Source: Acipenser ruthenus
Taxonomy: Eukaryota > Chordata > Actinopteri > Acipenseriformes > Acipenseridae
NCBI RefSeq assembly: GCF_902713425.1
Contig: NC_081244.1
Location: 5,295,534 to 5,359,533, forward strand
Direction: 5' to 3'
DNA length: 64,000 nucleotides
Shown here piece after piece: positions 12,125 to 22,283 of this stretch (position 1 is the stretch's first letter; each line of letters opens with the position of its first letter). The notes beneath the pieces are model-generated. The model had not been told where the DNA came from. It did no database searches and worked only from the letters and a program-made list of their open reading frames with translations. Both the position numbers and the translations under genes were made by a program.

Positions 12125-12605
12125 AAGAGAATGCCACTCAACACTGCAGAGCTGTCTAGAGGTCTATAAGAAAGAGATCTCAACACTGCAGAGCTGTATA
12201 GAAGTCTATAGGAAAGAGCTCTCAACACTACAGAGCTGTATAGAGCTCTATAGGAAAGAGATCTCAACACTGCAGAGAAGTCTATAGGAAAGAGAACTCA
12301 ACACTGCAGAGCTGTATAGAGCTCTATAGGAAAGAGCTCTCAACACTGCAGAGCTGTATAGAGGTCTATAGGAAAGAGAACTCCCCTCTCAACACTGCAG
12401 AGCTGTATAGAGGTCTATAGGAAAGAGATCTCAACACTGCAGAGCTGTATAGAGGTCTATAGGAAAGAGAACTCCCCTCTCAACACTGCAGAGCTGTATA
12501 GAGGTATATAGGAAAGAGAACTCCCCTCTCAACACTGCAGAGCTGTCTAGGTATATAGGAAAGAGAACTCCCCTCTCAACACTGCAGAGCTGTCTAGAGG
12601 TCTAT
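12125..12605. repeat. 42/51-bp minisatellite, about 10 copies
   Basis: Tandem units contain 'actgcagagctgtatagagg' and 'tctataggaaagag'. Some carry an extra 'tcccctc', which makes the longer form. The array lies in the porcn 5' intron and is followed directly by an inverted SINE tail at 12603. Confidence 0.9.
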
Positions 12606-12690
12606 TATTATTTATTTCTTAGCAGACGCCCTTATCCAGGGCGACTTACAATCGTAAGCAAAAACATTTCAAGCGTTACAAGGATTAGAA
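12603..12690 (-). mobile_element. SINE/L2-type 3' tail fragment
   Basis: Reads 'tatttcttagcagacgccct' then 'tatccagggcgacttac', the reverse of the tail at 9340-9414, including the flanking 'caagcgttacaa'. No tRNA-like head is present. From here to about 14030 the sequence is AT-rich porcn 5' intron in which I find no coding exon. A possible alternative donor (CAG/gtagga on the minus strand) lies near 13168. Confidence 0.6.
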
Positions 12691-14036
12691 ACTAACAACT
12701 GTGGTACTAGTCCTTAGGACTGGGGTATTTTTTTTTTTTTTAACACAAGTCTGTGAACGGGAGAGCGTATCTATACACTACTGAGACAAAAACACCAACT
12801 AGTCCTCATCAGTTTTAATTTAAGTTTGTAGTCGTGGGTATGTAGGAACGACATGTCTATTGCTGGAACGAAAGAGCATCTCCTGAATACAGTCAGGTTC
12901 TCGAAGAACAAAAAAAAAAAATCTGTATTTTTATATATATTTAAATCTCAAATACCATTGATTGTCCTTAAAATAATCGCCTGAACACCGAGCTCTCCTT
13001 GTATTTTCTTCACTAAATACACTCACCATTAAAAATCGAATTCACCTCGTCACTTTTACCATTTCTTATTTTATTTTTTGCTAGATAATTATTTACCAGA
13101 GTCCATTTGTTAGCTTAATAAACAATAATAAAAAAAGAACACAGAACCGTTCGCGCTCGAAATCCTACCTGGTCGACACTTCTTCAAGTTGCTCAAAATC
13201 ACCTTGCAACTCTTTCCAGGCACTGCGACTAATGCATACCGACTCTCCTACATCAGCACCCGCCTTAAAGTCTGCAGGAGCTCATGCAAATGAACACCTG
13301 CGTTTGAACAAAGGCGTCGATCAAATCTCGGATTCCACCGAAAACTGTCACACCGCTAACTACATAAAGAAAGCATTATCCTGGAGGCGACGTGGCATTA
13401 AGATCGAGCTATCGGAAAGCAAATAGTGTTTATCGAAACGACTGCTTTACAGCACGTGGAAACACTTCTGAAGATGTAAAAGTGTAATGTGCAGAGAGAC
13501 ACCCACATTTCCACACCGTCTGATCAGCAAAAGGCGGGTGTTTTGTGGGGGGGGGGTGATCCCGTGATCTGGTCCCCTAAAAAAACGCTAGATAACGCTG
13601 AGCTGTTATCATTACTGGATTTCACAGGTGCTGTATATGGAAAACGTGTAGTGTGGGATATTTACATTTGGAATTAACATGGAAAGGAAAACCGCAAATG
13701 TGTAAACGAGTCTCCAATTCCATCGCAGACTTTTAATCCATTCCTGGTTTAACTATGAGTTTACTAAGATACACCCGAGCCTGTGTACCTGTTTATTATA
13801 CCTGTTCAGAGACCCACCTTGGGACGTTTTGCAACCCGCAGTTTTTGTCCAGGTCTGTATTTCAGCGATGAGCGCTTGATAGTTCAAAATCAAAAAGGAC
13901 CGCATTCTGATAGTGTGTACTTTTTACTGTAAGCACCGTTTTTTTAAATGATTTAATCTGAAACTGTACTTATTTTGTGTCTATTTTAAATTTTAGCAGA
14001 ATAATTAACTTGCAACGCCTGCGCGCAGCGCTCTGG

Positions 14037-14056
14037 ACTACATCTCCCAGAATGCA
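14037..14056 (+). promoter_or_regulatory. ZNF143/STAF-type promoter motif
   Basis: The sequence ACTACATCTCCCAGAATGCA matches the extended ZNF143 (SBF/STAF) element found in vertebrate promoters. It lies in a GC-richer island (about 14010-14115) about 0.5 kb downstream, in porcn sense, of the presumed porcn first exon. It may mark an alternative porcn promoter. The match is direct; promoter activity is inferred. Confidence 0.6.
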
Positions 14057-14247
14057 GAGCGATTTGCAGTGTTCCTGTCGCTGTCTGACGCTTCGCAGAC
14101 GGGAAAGACGCTGCATGCATTTATATTCTGCAACATTAATTGCCCGTTTCTCGTCCGGCAGTATGAACAAAATAAATCAAAGTCAATGAAAATATAATAT
14201 GCATTTTTTTTCTAAGGGGAATGCCGCTGTATATATTGACACAGAAT

Positions 14248-14250
<3 letters not shown>

Positions 14251-14278
<28 letters not shown>
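14251..14278. repeat. poly(T) tract
   Basis: Homopolymer run of about 28 T in the porcn 5' intron. Confidence 0.9.
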
Positions 14279-14284
<6 letters not shown>

Positions 14285-14515
14285 CATTTAAATAAAGTAG
14301 TATTTTTGCACAGTTTGCTTGTAAGATATTTTTTTCCTGTTGCGATTTGTTGTAGCATGCTTGGCTTCTGTTTTGCTCCGCGTTGCTTAACTATCTCCGA
14401 AACTCCAGGTTAAACCCTTCGACCACAAATTCCAGAACACGAGAGAGGGTCTCCCCAAAACCGGTGACCGCATTACAACAATCGGGCCGCGGAGTCCCGG
14501 AGAGAAAGCACTCAC

Positions 14516-14830
14516 CTGAAACTCTGCTTTCCTCGGATCGTGCAGCTATCGGTCTCGATTTCACACAGTCTTACACGTCTATTGCTATAATGATTATGAT
14601 AATGTCTATTTAATCCCTAATCTTTGAGTCCCATTGTTGTGCCGCCGCTCGCTATCACAGGCTGCCCGGCCGATGCCATTGCACAACTGTGTCCACGGAA
14701 AATATCAAAGGCGGACGGGACATCCAATCAGAGTGAGCGCCTGGGAAAGAGTGGCCAATCACATAGAGGGAAAAACATATTGCAGCCAATTAACGATCAG
14801 GAGAGAGCGCGCAGGTCAATTGGAAACCAG
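14516..14830 (-). promoter_or_regulatory. porcn: Probable porcn 5' untranslated exon and CCAAT promoter
   Basis: On the minus strand a good splice donor (GTTTCAG/gtgagt) ends at 14516, which allows a non-coding first exon of about 14516-14640 spliced to the coding exon at 12045. Upstream of it, three CCAAT pentamers lie at 14724, 14755 and 14786, exactly 31 bp apart, in GC-richer sequence without a TATA box. NF-Y tolerates either orientation. The start site itself cannot be seen, so the exon's 5' boundary is approximate. Confidence 0.6.
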
Positions 14831-14958
14831 GATAAGAAATGGGAAAGAGTATTTAATTAGATCCCCTTCGCAGGATCAAATGGTGCGCTAGAATGACCTA
14901 GATGTGCCAGAATTGCGAACAGGTTTTTAAGAAATGAACTGTAGGTACAAAGACCCAT

Positions 14959-15110
<152 letters not shown>

Positions 15111-15111
15111 C

Positions 15112-15636
15112 ATCAGTCAGCTTCAGGACAGCACTGCAAAAACAATTCCAATTAGTGTAAACCAAATTACAAAACACCTGAAACACTCCTATCTGGACCA
15201 TTGGGATACAAACACTAAAACACAAAACAAACTGGAGTGCTATCGGACCCTCAATAGAAATTACACCCTGGCAGATTACCTGGTAACTGTCAGAAACACA
15301 AAGCAGAGGCAGATCCTGACCAAATACCGGCTCAGTGACCACAACCTGGCCATTGAAAAAGGCCGACAGAGGCAAACCTGGCTGGCCAGGGAGAACAGGC
15401 GCTGTGGTCACTGTGAGACAGGAGAGGTCGAGACAGAGATTCACTTCCTGACACAGTGTGAAAAATATAAAAACATAAGGGACATTTTCTTCCCCAAATT
15501 CTGTGATTTAGTCCCAGAATTCCCAAAAATGTGTGATACCCAGAAGCTGTCAATCATGCTGGGGGAATACAAACACACAGCCAGACTGGCTGGTCAATAC
15601 GTGGAGACCTGTCATAGCCTGAGGGACAGACCGTGA
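15112..15636 (+). mobile_element. 5'-truncated non-LTR retrotransposon, end of ORF2
   Basis: A continuous open frame of 174 residues without a start codon ends at TGA 15634-15636. It includes YRLSDHNLAIEKGRQRQTWL and the Cys/His pattern CGHC-x10-H-x4-C, like the C-terminal zinc knuckle after the reverse transcriptase of many LINEs. It ends LAGQYVETCHSLRDRP. The reverse transcriptase core is missing, so the copy is strongly 5' truncated, and its left edge is the GACT tract. A decayed relative of the same 3' end lies near 39950-40180. The clade is not assigned. Confidence 0.75.
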
Positions 15637-15654
15637 ACACGTCACACTAGAGAG

Positions 15655-15830
15655 GGAAAAGAGAGAGAGAGGGAGGGAGGGAGGGATTCTGTTTAATAGA
15701 GGGAGGGGGATTCTGTTTAATAGAGGGAGGGAGGGGGATTCTGTTTAATATAGAGGGGGGAAGGGGGTACTGTTTAATATAGAGGGGGGAAGGGGGTACT
15801 GTTTAATATAGAGGGGGGAAGGGGGTACAT
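15655..15830. repeat. GGGA/GA-rich short tandem repeats
   Basis: Units of roughly 27-30 bp combine 'gagggaggg' with 'attctgtttaata', and then 'gggggtactgtttaata'. They follow the LINE 3' end and may derive from its tail. Confidence 0.8.
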
Positions 15831-15879
15831 TTATACAGCATAATGAGACACGTCATAGGTTTTAATCATATATGGGAGG

Positions 15880-16226
15880 GGGGGGGGGGGGGCTGGGGTC
15901 CGGCTCTTACCCCCACACGTAGTTCTTACGTTTCATATGGGTGTATGGGTCACATGCTGTGTGGTCCAGTGGTTAAAGAAAAGGGCTTGTAACAAAGAGG
16001 TCCCCGGTTCAAATCCCACCTCAGCCACTGACTCATTGTGTGACCCTGAGCAAGTCACTTCACCTCCTTGTGCTCCGTCTTTCGGGTGAGACGTAGTTGT
16101 AAGTGACTCTGCAGCTGATGCGTAGTTTGTTTAGACGTCTGCTAAACAAACAAATAATTGTAAATTACTTTTGTAATATTTTTTTTTCGGACAGTCGTTA
16201 GTTCATTTGTTTGGTATTGTATGTAA

Positions 16227-16284
<58 letters not shown>

Positions 16285-16290
16285 TAATTG
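15880..16290 (+). repeat. Dispersed repeat, copy 1 (split by a SINE)
   Basis: Flanks around the SINE at 15953-16140 match 24570-24800. Both copies have a G-run, 'ctcttacccccacacgtag', 'cggacagtcgtta', 'ttgtttggtattg', an (AAT)n tract (16231-16283) and 'aatgtaattggtagtg'. The 24.6-kb copy lacks the SINE, so the SINE entered this copy. Confidence 0.75.
15953..16140 (+). mobile_element. MIR-like tRNA-derived SINE
   Basis: Head GTGTGGTCCAGTGGTTAAAG, B box GGTTCAAATCC, then the 'ctgagcaagtcacttcacct' core and a short tail. It is the most complete of the three copies in the window and is not a functional tRNA gene, because there is no cloverleaf 3' half. Confidence 0.8.
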
Positions 16291-16558
16291 GTAGTGTACA
16301 ACATTGTAAGACTGTGCGTTTTGTATTCTGTGAGAAGCGCCTATGCAGCCATGCAGCCAATTAACACACATATCAATGCAATGCAAAGACTAATTACAGT
16401 ACCCTGATTACCAGGTGCACAGTTTGTAACCAGGCAACCGACCTTTGCAAGGACCACGCTTTGCAATGCAATCAATTTCATTCTCTTGTGAAAAGTATTT
16501 CTCATTTTGAGAATGATGCATCACAACTCGCTGTGATTTTTTTTTCATAGTAATATTG

Positions 16559-16833
16559 GTAAGACTTTATATCAAGTCTCTCTGTGTTAGTTAGTAACTA
16601 ATTGCAATGTTGTTATGCATATGTACATTTTTGGCATGATATAACCCTATCCCAAACCCCTTACTCTTACTCGAAACTATAGCCCTTTTCTGACACAATT
16701 GCATATATCGTGCAAAAATATTTACACGTTACAGTGTGACATAATCACATTGGAATTCTGTGTAAGCACCCATGCATTTACTAACTACTACATAAATACA
16801 CAGTAATTAAAGACATTTAATGTAAAGGGTTGC
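16559..16833. mobile_element. Possible MITE
   Basis: Starts 'gtaagactttatat' and ends 'atgtaaagggttgc'; the termini are imperfect inverted repeats around about 250 bp of non-coding sequence. The transposon class is not assigned. No gene is seen from 16290 to 17080. Confidence 0.3.
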
Positions 16834-17084
16834 GCTTTTTTTCTTAGTAATATTTGTATTTGTTTTTTTTTAATAGATATTCTTGTTTTTGCAATTTCCT
16901 GAGACATTCGATAATCAACGGTTAGTAAGACGATTTACAATCATATATAATATAATATATACAACATGTTTAAGACTTTTGCACACGTGTGTGTGTGCGT
17001 CCATGCGTGCGTGCGTGCGTGTATATGTGACACGTACACGCACGCACAGACACACACATGCACGCACAAACATACACACGCACT

Positions 17085-17157
17085 GCCGAAATAGCTCAGT
17101 TGGGAGAGCGTTAGACTGAAGATCTAAAGGTCCCTGGTTCGATCCCGGGTTTCGGCA
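17085..17157 (+). tRNA. tRNA-Phe(GAA)
   Basis: 73-nt cloverleaf with acceptor GCCGAAA/TTTCGGC, anticodon GAA in ACTGAAGAT, and T arm CCTGGTTCGATCCCGGG. A TTTT run for Pol III termination lies shortly downstream. It is preceded by a CA/GT-rich tract and faces the minus-strand tRNA-Phe at 17528. Confidence 0.97.
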
Positions 17158-17436
17158 ACAGGAAGGCTTTCAGTTTTATTTTCTATTGATTTTAATACAA
17201 TAACACAGGCACGTGGCAGCCCACGTCTCCATGCATTGTATCCAATTAACAATATTGTATCTAATGATGTTTATTTTATGAATTGTAATTGATGTACGTT
17301 GCACAGTATAATATTTATCAATGAAGACTCGCTACCCAATCTTACAAGTGATATGTACAGTATAATTAAGTAGCGGGTTATTAGGGTTGTTTTAAACACA
17401 CGGCTACAGTACATGAATATGTGATTTTGCAGTATC

Positions 17437-17483
17437 GCGGTAAGGATTCCTGGTTTTCAGGCAGGCGGCCCGGGTTCGACTCA
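17437..17483 (+). pseudogene. tRNA-Glu relic (internal fragment)
   Basis: Matches the body of the tRNA-Glu(TTC) genes at 44.6-50.6 kb from the D arm to the T arm (GATTCCTGGTTTTCA, then GGCGGCCCGGGTTCGACTC). It has substitutions in the anticodon stem (CAGG for CCCA) and no acceptor stem on either side. It shows that the Glu gene once belonged to this cluster as well. Confidence 0.8.
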
Positions 17484-17527
17484 TTATACGCATTATAAAT
17501 GTTATTAAAACCGATATAAAATAAAAT

Positions 17528-17600
17528 TGCCGAAACCCGGGATCGAACCAGGGACCTTTAGATCTTCAGTCTAACGCTCTCCCAACTGAGCTATTTCGGC
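17528..17600 (-). tRNA. tRNA-Phe(GAA)
   Basis: Identical in sequence to the gene at 17085 but on the opposite strand. It is the outer tRNA of the left arm of the large inverted repeat; its partner in the right arm is the deleted copy at 31680. Confidence 0.97.
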
Positions 17601-17713
17601 TTGGTAACGTTCTATATCAAACACATATTACTGCGGACCTCGTAATTAGTGCTAGTCGGTCGACGTACGCCCCCTAAAACAACGTCTAGAGAAAGGGGCT
17701 GGTTATATGAAGA

Positions 17714-17716
<3 letters not shown>

Positions 17717-17775
<59 letters not shown>
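17717..17775. repeat. (TTA)n microsatellite
   Basis: Trinucleotide run inside the left inverted-repeat arm. It is absent from the equivalent place near 19340, so it expanded after the internal duplication. Confidence 0.9.
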
Positions 17776-17780
<5 letters not shown>

Positions 17781-17992
17781 GTTTGGGGGGGCTGCAAAAT
17801 ATTTAAATTGCTAATCTGTAATTAGTCCATATACACGTGGGATTTGTTTTGTTTAAAATGTAAAATATAAGTTATTAAAAGCAGTCAAAGAAAAAAATAA
17901 ATATCGATGTGGGGGCGGCGATAATGCGACAACTTTATTTTACAGTAGAGATAGACAAAAACACAGCCCCCTTGCCGTGCGAGGATTTCTCC

Positions 17993-18064
17993 TGCCGTGA
18001 CCCGGATTCGAACCGGGGTTGTTGCGGCCACAACGCAAAGTACTAACCACTATACGATCACGGC
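17993..18064 (-). tRNA. tRNA-His(GTG)
   Basis: 72-nt gene with acceptor GCCGTGA/TCACGGC, anticodon GTG in GCGTTGTGGCCGC, and T loop TTCGAAT. A second 'cgcacggca' follows the 3' end before the T-run, as in most copies here. Confidence 0.97.
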
Positions 18065-18361
18065 GAGCTACCGGGGAGCTGATGTTTTTACCGTCAGTAA
18101 CGCACACAACCGACAAACAGCAAACACGTGTACAGCTGCTAATTCCCCACTAGATGTCACTGTACGCCGTATTATGGACGTGAACTTCAAGCAACGCTAC
18201 GTGCCTTGTCAAACTACAGACTGGAATGTGTTTTTGGATTAAAGTAACAAAGCATTTGTCTGGTCTCGCCACGAAACACGTCGCTGTATTTCTTAGTTTC
18301 TTGTGCATTCTATTCCGCTATATTTTGTAAATGCGTTTATACCGCAAGAGTTGTATACATT

Positions 18362-18491
18362 GTAAATACGTGTTAACAAATTATCACGTAGATACGTCTT
18401 AACAAATTATCACGTAATGAGGTGTTAGGGAATCATCACGTAAATATGGGATAACAAATTATCACGTTATTACGCGATAGGGATCATTTAT
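18362..18491 (+). repeat. 26-bp direct repeats, five copies
   Basis: Five contiguous units of exactly 26 bp (starting at 18362, 18388, 18414, 18440 and 18466). The first four end in 'atcac'; three share 'taacaaattatcac', and the third and fifth are more diverged. The block is conserved in inverted orientation at about 30850-30976. I see no coding potential. Confidence 0.9.
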
Positions 18492-19152
18492 GGGGGCTTT
18501 TTTTACAACCATGTTGTTTGAGTAGATGCGCTGTAAGTAGGATACAGTAACTCTAATAAGCACATGAACTGCCCTGACTCACGAGTAAATCCTAAACGAG
18601 AGACCAGCGGCGGACATATGGGCGCGCAGAAATGGTAGGCAATTGAATAGCTGAAGTAGGCAAATTATATGTGGAGGTCCATGGGCTGCTTAGGCAAACA
18701 CAATGGTGTATTGTTATGTATCAGGACAGAGATAAGGCAAGGTTAATTTTGTACATCCAGTCATATGTTAGCTGAGTCCATAATTGATCTATCAGTGGAA
18801 GAACTTGAAGGATTGGTGCTGGGGTTTGAGTAACGCTTTCATTGGCTCCTGCCAGGGATGGAAATAAGACTCCGGTTGCATAGCAGTTTGATCCATTCCT
18901 GGTTTCACGATGAGTTTTAAAATAGGACACGCCTGAGCTTGTTACCTGTACACACAACAAATGTTTAGTTTGGGTAGCGAGTCTTCATAGATAAATATTA
19001 TACTGTGCATCGTACATCAAGTACAATTCATAAAATAAACAGAAAACAGATGCAATATTGTTAATTGGATACAATGCATGGAGACGTGGGCTGCCACGTG
19101 CCTGTGTTATTGTATTAAAATCAATAGAAAATAAAACGGAAAGCCTTCCTGT

Positions 19153-19225
19153 TGCCGAAACCCGGGATCGAACCAGGGACCTTTAGATCTTCAGTCTAAC
19201 GCTCTCCCAACTGAGCTATTTCGAC
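19153..19225 (-). tRNA. tRNA-Phe(GAA) with one acceptor-stem change
   Basis: As the other Phe genes, except that the 5' end reads GTCGAAA. This replaces a G-C pair with a G-U wobble at the second acceptor position. It is probably still foldable; the mirror gene at 30116 keeps the standard pair. Confidence 0.93.
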
Positions 19226-19544
19226 TTGTTAACGTTCAGCATCAAACACATATTACTGCGGACCTCGTAATCAGTGCTAGTTGGTTAAAAATGACGCACG
19301 CCGCGTAAAACAACGTCTAGAGAAAGGGGCTGGTTATATGAAGAATAAGTTTGTTTGGCGGGGCTGCAAAATATTAAATTGTAATTAGTCCATATACATT
19401 TTTGGATTTGTTTTATTTAAAATGTAAAATATAAGTTATTAAAACCGGTCAAAGAAAATATAAAATATCGATGTGTGGGGGACAACTTTCTTTACAGTGG
19501 AGAAAGACAAAACACAGCCCCCTCTGCCGTGCGAGGATTTCTCC

Positions 19545-19616
19545 TGCCGTGACCCGGATTCGAACCGGGGTTGTTGCGGCCACAACGCAAAGTACTAACC
19601 ACTATACGATCACGGC
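19545..19616 (-). tRNA. tRNA-His(GTG)
   Basis: Full 72-nt gene identical to the one at 17993. It is the innermost tRNA of the left inverted-repeat arm, next to a CR1 fragment that marks the arm's end. Confidence 0.97.
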
Positions 19617-19716
19617 GAGCTACCGGGGAGCTAATGTTTTTACCGTCAGTAACGCACACAACCGACAAACAGCAAACACGTGTACAGCTGCTAATCCCCC
19701 ACTAAAGAAAGTTTAC

Positions 19717-20287
19717 AAACGAGAGGAGGCCCCATTCAGCCCATCTTGCTCGTTTGGTTGTTAGTAGCTTATTGATCCCAGAATCTCATCAAGCAGCTTC
19801 TTGAAGGATCCCAGGGTGTCAGCTTCAACAACATTACTGGGGAGTTGGTTCCAGACCCTCACAATTCTCTGTGTAAAAAAGTGCCTCCTATTTTCTGTTC
19901 TGAATGCCCCTTTATCTAATCTCCATTTGTGACCCCTGGTCCTTATTTCTTTTTTCAGGTAAAAAAAAAAGTCCCCTGGGTCGACATTGTCAATACCTTT
20001 TAGGATTTTGAATGCTTGAATCTGATCGCCGCGTAGTCTTCTTTGTTCAAGACTGCATAGATTCAATTCTTTTAGCCTGTCTGCATATCACATGCCTTTT
20101 AAACCCGGGATAATTCTGGTCGCTCTTCTTTGCACTCTTTCTAGAGCAGCAATATCCTTTTTGTAACGAGGTGACCAGAACTGAACACAATATTCCAGGT
20201 GAGGTCTTACTAATGCATTGTAAAGTTTTAACATTACTTCCCCTGATTTAAATTCAACACTTCTCACAATATATCCGAGCATCTTGT
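19717..20287 (-). mobile_element. CR1-type LINE, 3' end (decayed)
   Basis: On the minus strand it encodes the end of a CR1 reverse transcriptase: [38 protein letters not shown] (20088-20282), then LEQRRLRGDQIQAFKILKGI to VRVWNQLPSNVV (19761-20066). A frame change lies between the two parts, near 20066-20088. The 3' untranslated end gives 'cgagaggaggccccattcag'. Further pieces lie at 29574, 36725, 46571 and 48820. Confidence 0.85.
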
Positions 20288-20294
20288 TTTTTTT

Positions 20295-20325
<31 letters not shown>

Positions 20326-20339
20326 CTTAGCAGACGCCC

Positions 20340-20550
20340 TGGCAGGGCTCTGGACTCTTGACCGGAGGGTTGTGGGTTCAATCCCCAGTGGGGGACACTG
20401 CTGCTGTACACTTGAGCAAGGTACTTTACCTAGATTGCTCCAGTAAAAACCCAACTGTATAAATGGGGAATTGTATGTAAAAATAATGTGATATCTTGTA
20501 ACAATTGTAAGTCGCCCTGGATAAGGGCGTCTGCTAAAAAAATTAATAAT
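20340..20550 (+). mobile_element. tRNA-derived SINE, 5' truncated
   Basis: Starts inside the head (GGGCTCTGGACTCTTGACCG), keeps the B box GGTTCAATCCC, and ends 'gtcgccctggataagggcgt' plus an AAT-rich tail. Its left edge is fused to an inverted tail fragment ('cttagcagacgccct') at about 20320-20340. Full copies lie at 34669 and 57150. Confidence 0.8.
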
Positions 20551-22281
20551 AATAATTAAATATTACAGTAAATGTTTATCAAGCCGTGTGTATCCAGACA
20601 GGATATCTGTATTTTGGTGTGCATGTGTAGTGACTACATCCTCCTCACAGTGAGAGGAAAGACACCAGTTTTCATTAAAGGAATGTAGAGCTACAAAATA
20701 TCTGAGCTTGATTTAATCCAGCCTATGGTTAAACGATGCTAATTACAGCTTTACAGACAGGTAGAGAGAACAGAAATAAATCTAAAAATGTACGAACCCT
20801 ACATTAATAAGTAACAGCTGCTAAACAGTAGCACGCTGCCTCTAAAACGGTAACTTTGATTCCCAATGCGTCTGCACAACGAAAGTACGAAAGCGGGACT
20901 TTCCCGATCAGCGTGGGTGTGTGTAATGAGTTTTCAAGTCTGATCTGTGTTACGAGACCACCACAATTTATAACGTATGAATATGCACTTTTCGAATAGA
21001 AAGCACAGTACAAGCAGGCTATGTGTTTAGTATGTCATTGCATTTTATTTATTCAACAACTGATTTGAAACGTAATTAATACTGTAACGGAACCTGTCCT
21101 GGCTAGGTTGTGCTCTAACTGGATTGAAACAGAGTGGCGTGTAGCTGCCACCGCCTTTGGTTAACCGAGACGGTCCGGATAAATAACCCCGGAAGCAGAA
21201 TGTAATAGTTATGGTAGCTAGGGGACAGAGCGTAGCACCAGGAAACAGCTAAAATTAGAAAGGATATCTTTACTTTTAAAAGGAGTATAAAAATGATCTG
21301 GTTATACAATTTAGTACAGGTCCAAGTGGACAATGGTAGAAAAACAGTTACAGCAACCAACCAAAATGTTTGATCCAATCAGTTCTCATACAGCAAGTCA
21401 AATTACTATATATTATAGTTAGGCCTTCAGTTAAATGACCATACAGCAATAAACCAAACTTCAATATAAGCAATCAAGTATTACATTTAAAACCAATATG
21501 TGCGACTAAACAAATCAAATGAAACTATTTAGTGTTGGTACACAAACCAATATTCAAATCATGAGAAAAAACCCACACAATCAAGACACAACAACTTCAG
21601 TGCAAAACGATCACACCCACATTTCAATTATAACACAAATAAATTAGATTCATTGCTGTATGGATAATTGGCAAGACAATGGCAACTCAATCACTAGACA
21701 CAATTGCTATCACCTAGCGGAGATTGGCGTTTAACATTCGTGTATCAAACAGACATTTTTTTTTCAAACACAGGAAGAGGAATCGTAAGTAATTTCTGTA
21801 ACAAGGACTATGCAATTAGACTGTGTGTGTCAGTTTCTTTTAGAACAATTTTCAATTACGATTTTTCATTACTGTAAATAATTGAGACATTTACAATTAT
21901 AATTAATATTGACTATACAGTACTGTAAACTCTTACTGTAATGTCAATCTGTTCTTTATATCAATCAGATTTTGATGGGCTTTATTACACTTTGCTGTTC
22001 TCTTACTATGGGAAACTTTTATAAGGGTTCACACAAGCTTAACCATTACTGACTGCAATCGAAAGAGATGGTTATCATTTCATGTTCTCATTATCATGTT
22101 TGTAATCTTACCCCTCCAAAAACAAGAGAGTCAAAACCACACTAAGTTCAGATCACAGTCAGCTTTACAAACAATTCTGTGTAGCCCATTTCAGAAATTC
22201 ACTACATGAGATAAAGCACAATGCTTGCGGAATACAGCTGTGGCCAAACACCTGGAATTTTAGGACTGAAATTATATATAT
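20551..22281. other. AT-rich spacer, no gene recognised
   Basis: I find no exon-like or domain-bearing frame. Half of a Tc1-type terminus (ACAGCTGTGGCCAAAC) lies near 22233. The stretch near 21100-21260 is somewhat richer in GC but matches nothing I know. Confidence 0.5.
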
Positions 22282-22283
22282 AC

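Larger units (their letters stand above)
17528..19765. repeat. Left arm of large inverted repeat (four tRNA genes)
   Basis: Carries Phe(-), His(-), Phe(-), His(-) and a CR1 edge. Read in reverse it matches 29575-31734, which holds His(+), Phe(+), His(+) and a Phe relic (+). The match includes the 26-bp repeat block and long unique stretches such as 'gcccatggacc' and 'catatgtccgccgctggtct'. Arms are about 2.2 kb with a spacer of about 9.8 kb. Confidence 0.85.

Noticed and set aside
18362-18491. CRISPR-like array
   Set aside because: The 26-bp units are contiguous with no spacers, and this is a vertebrate genome.
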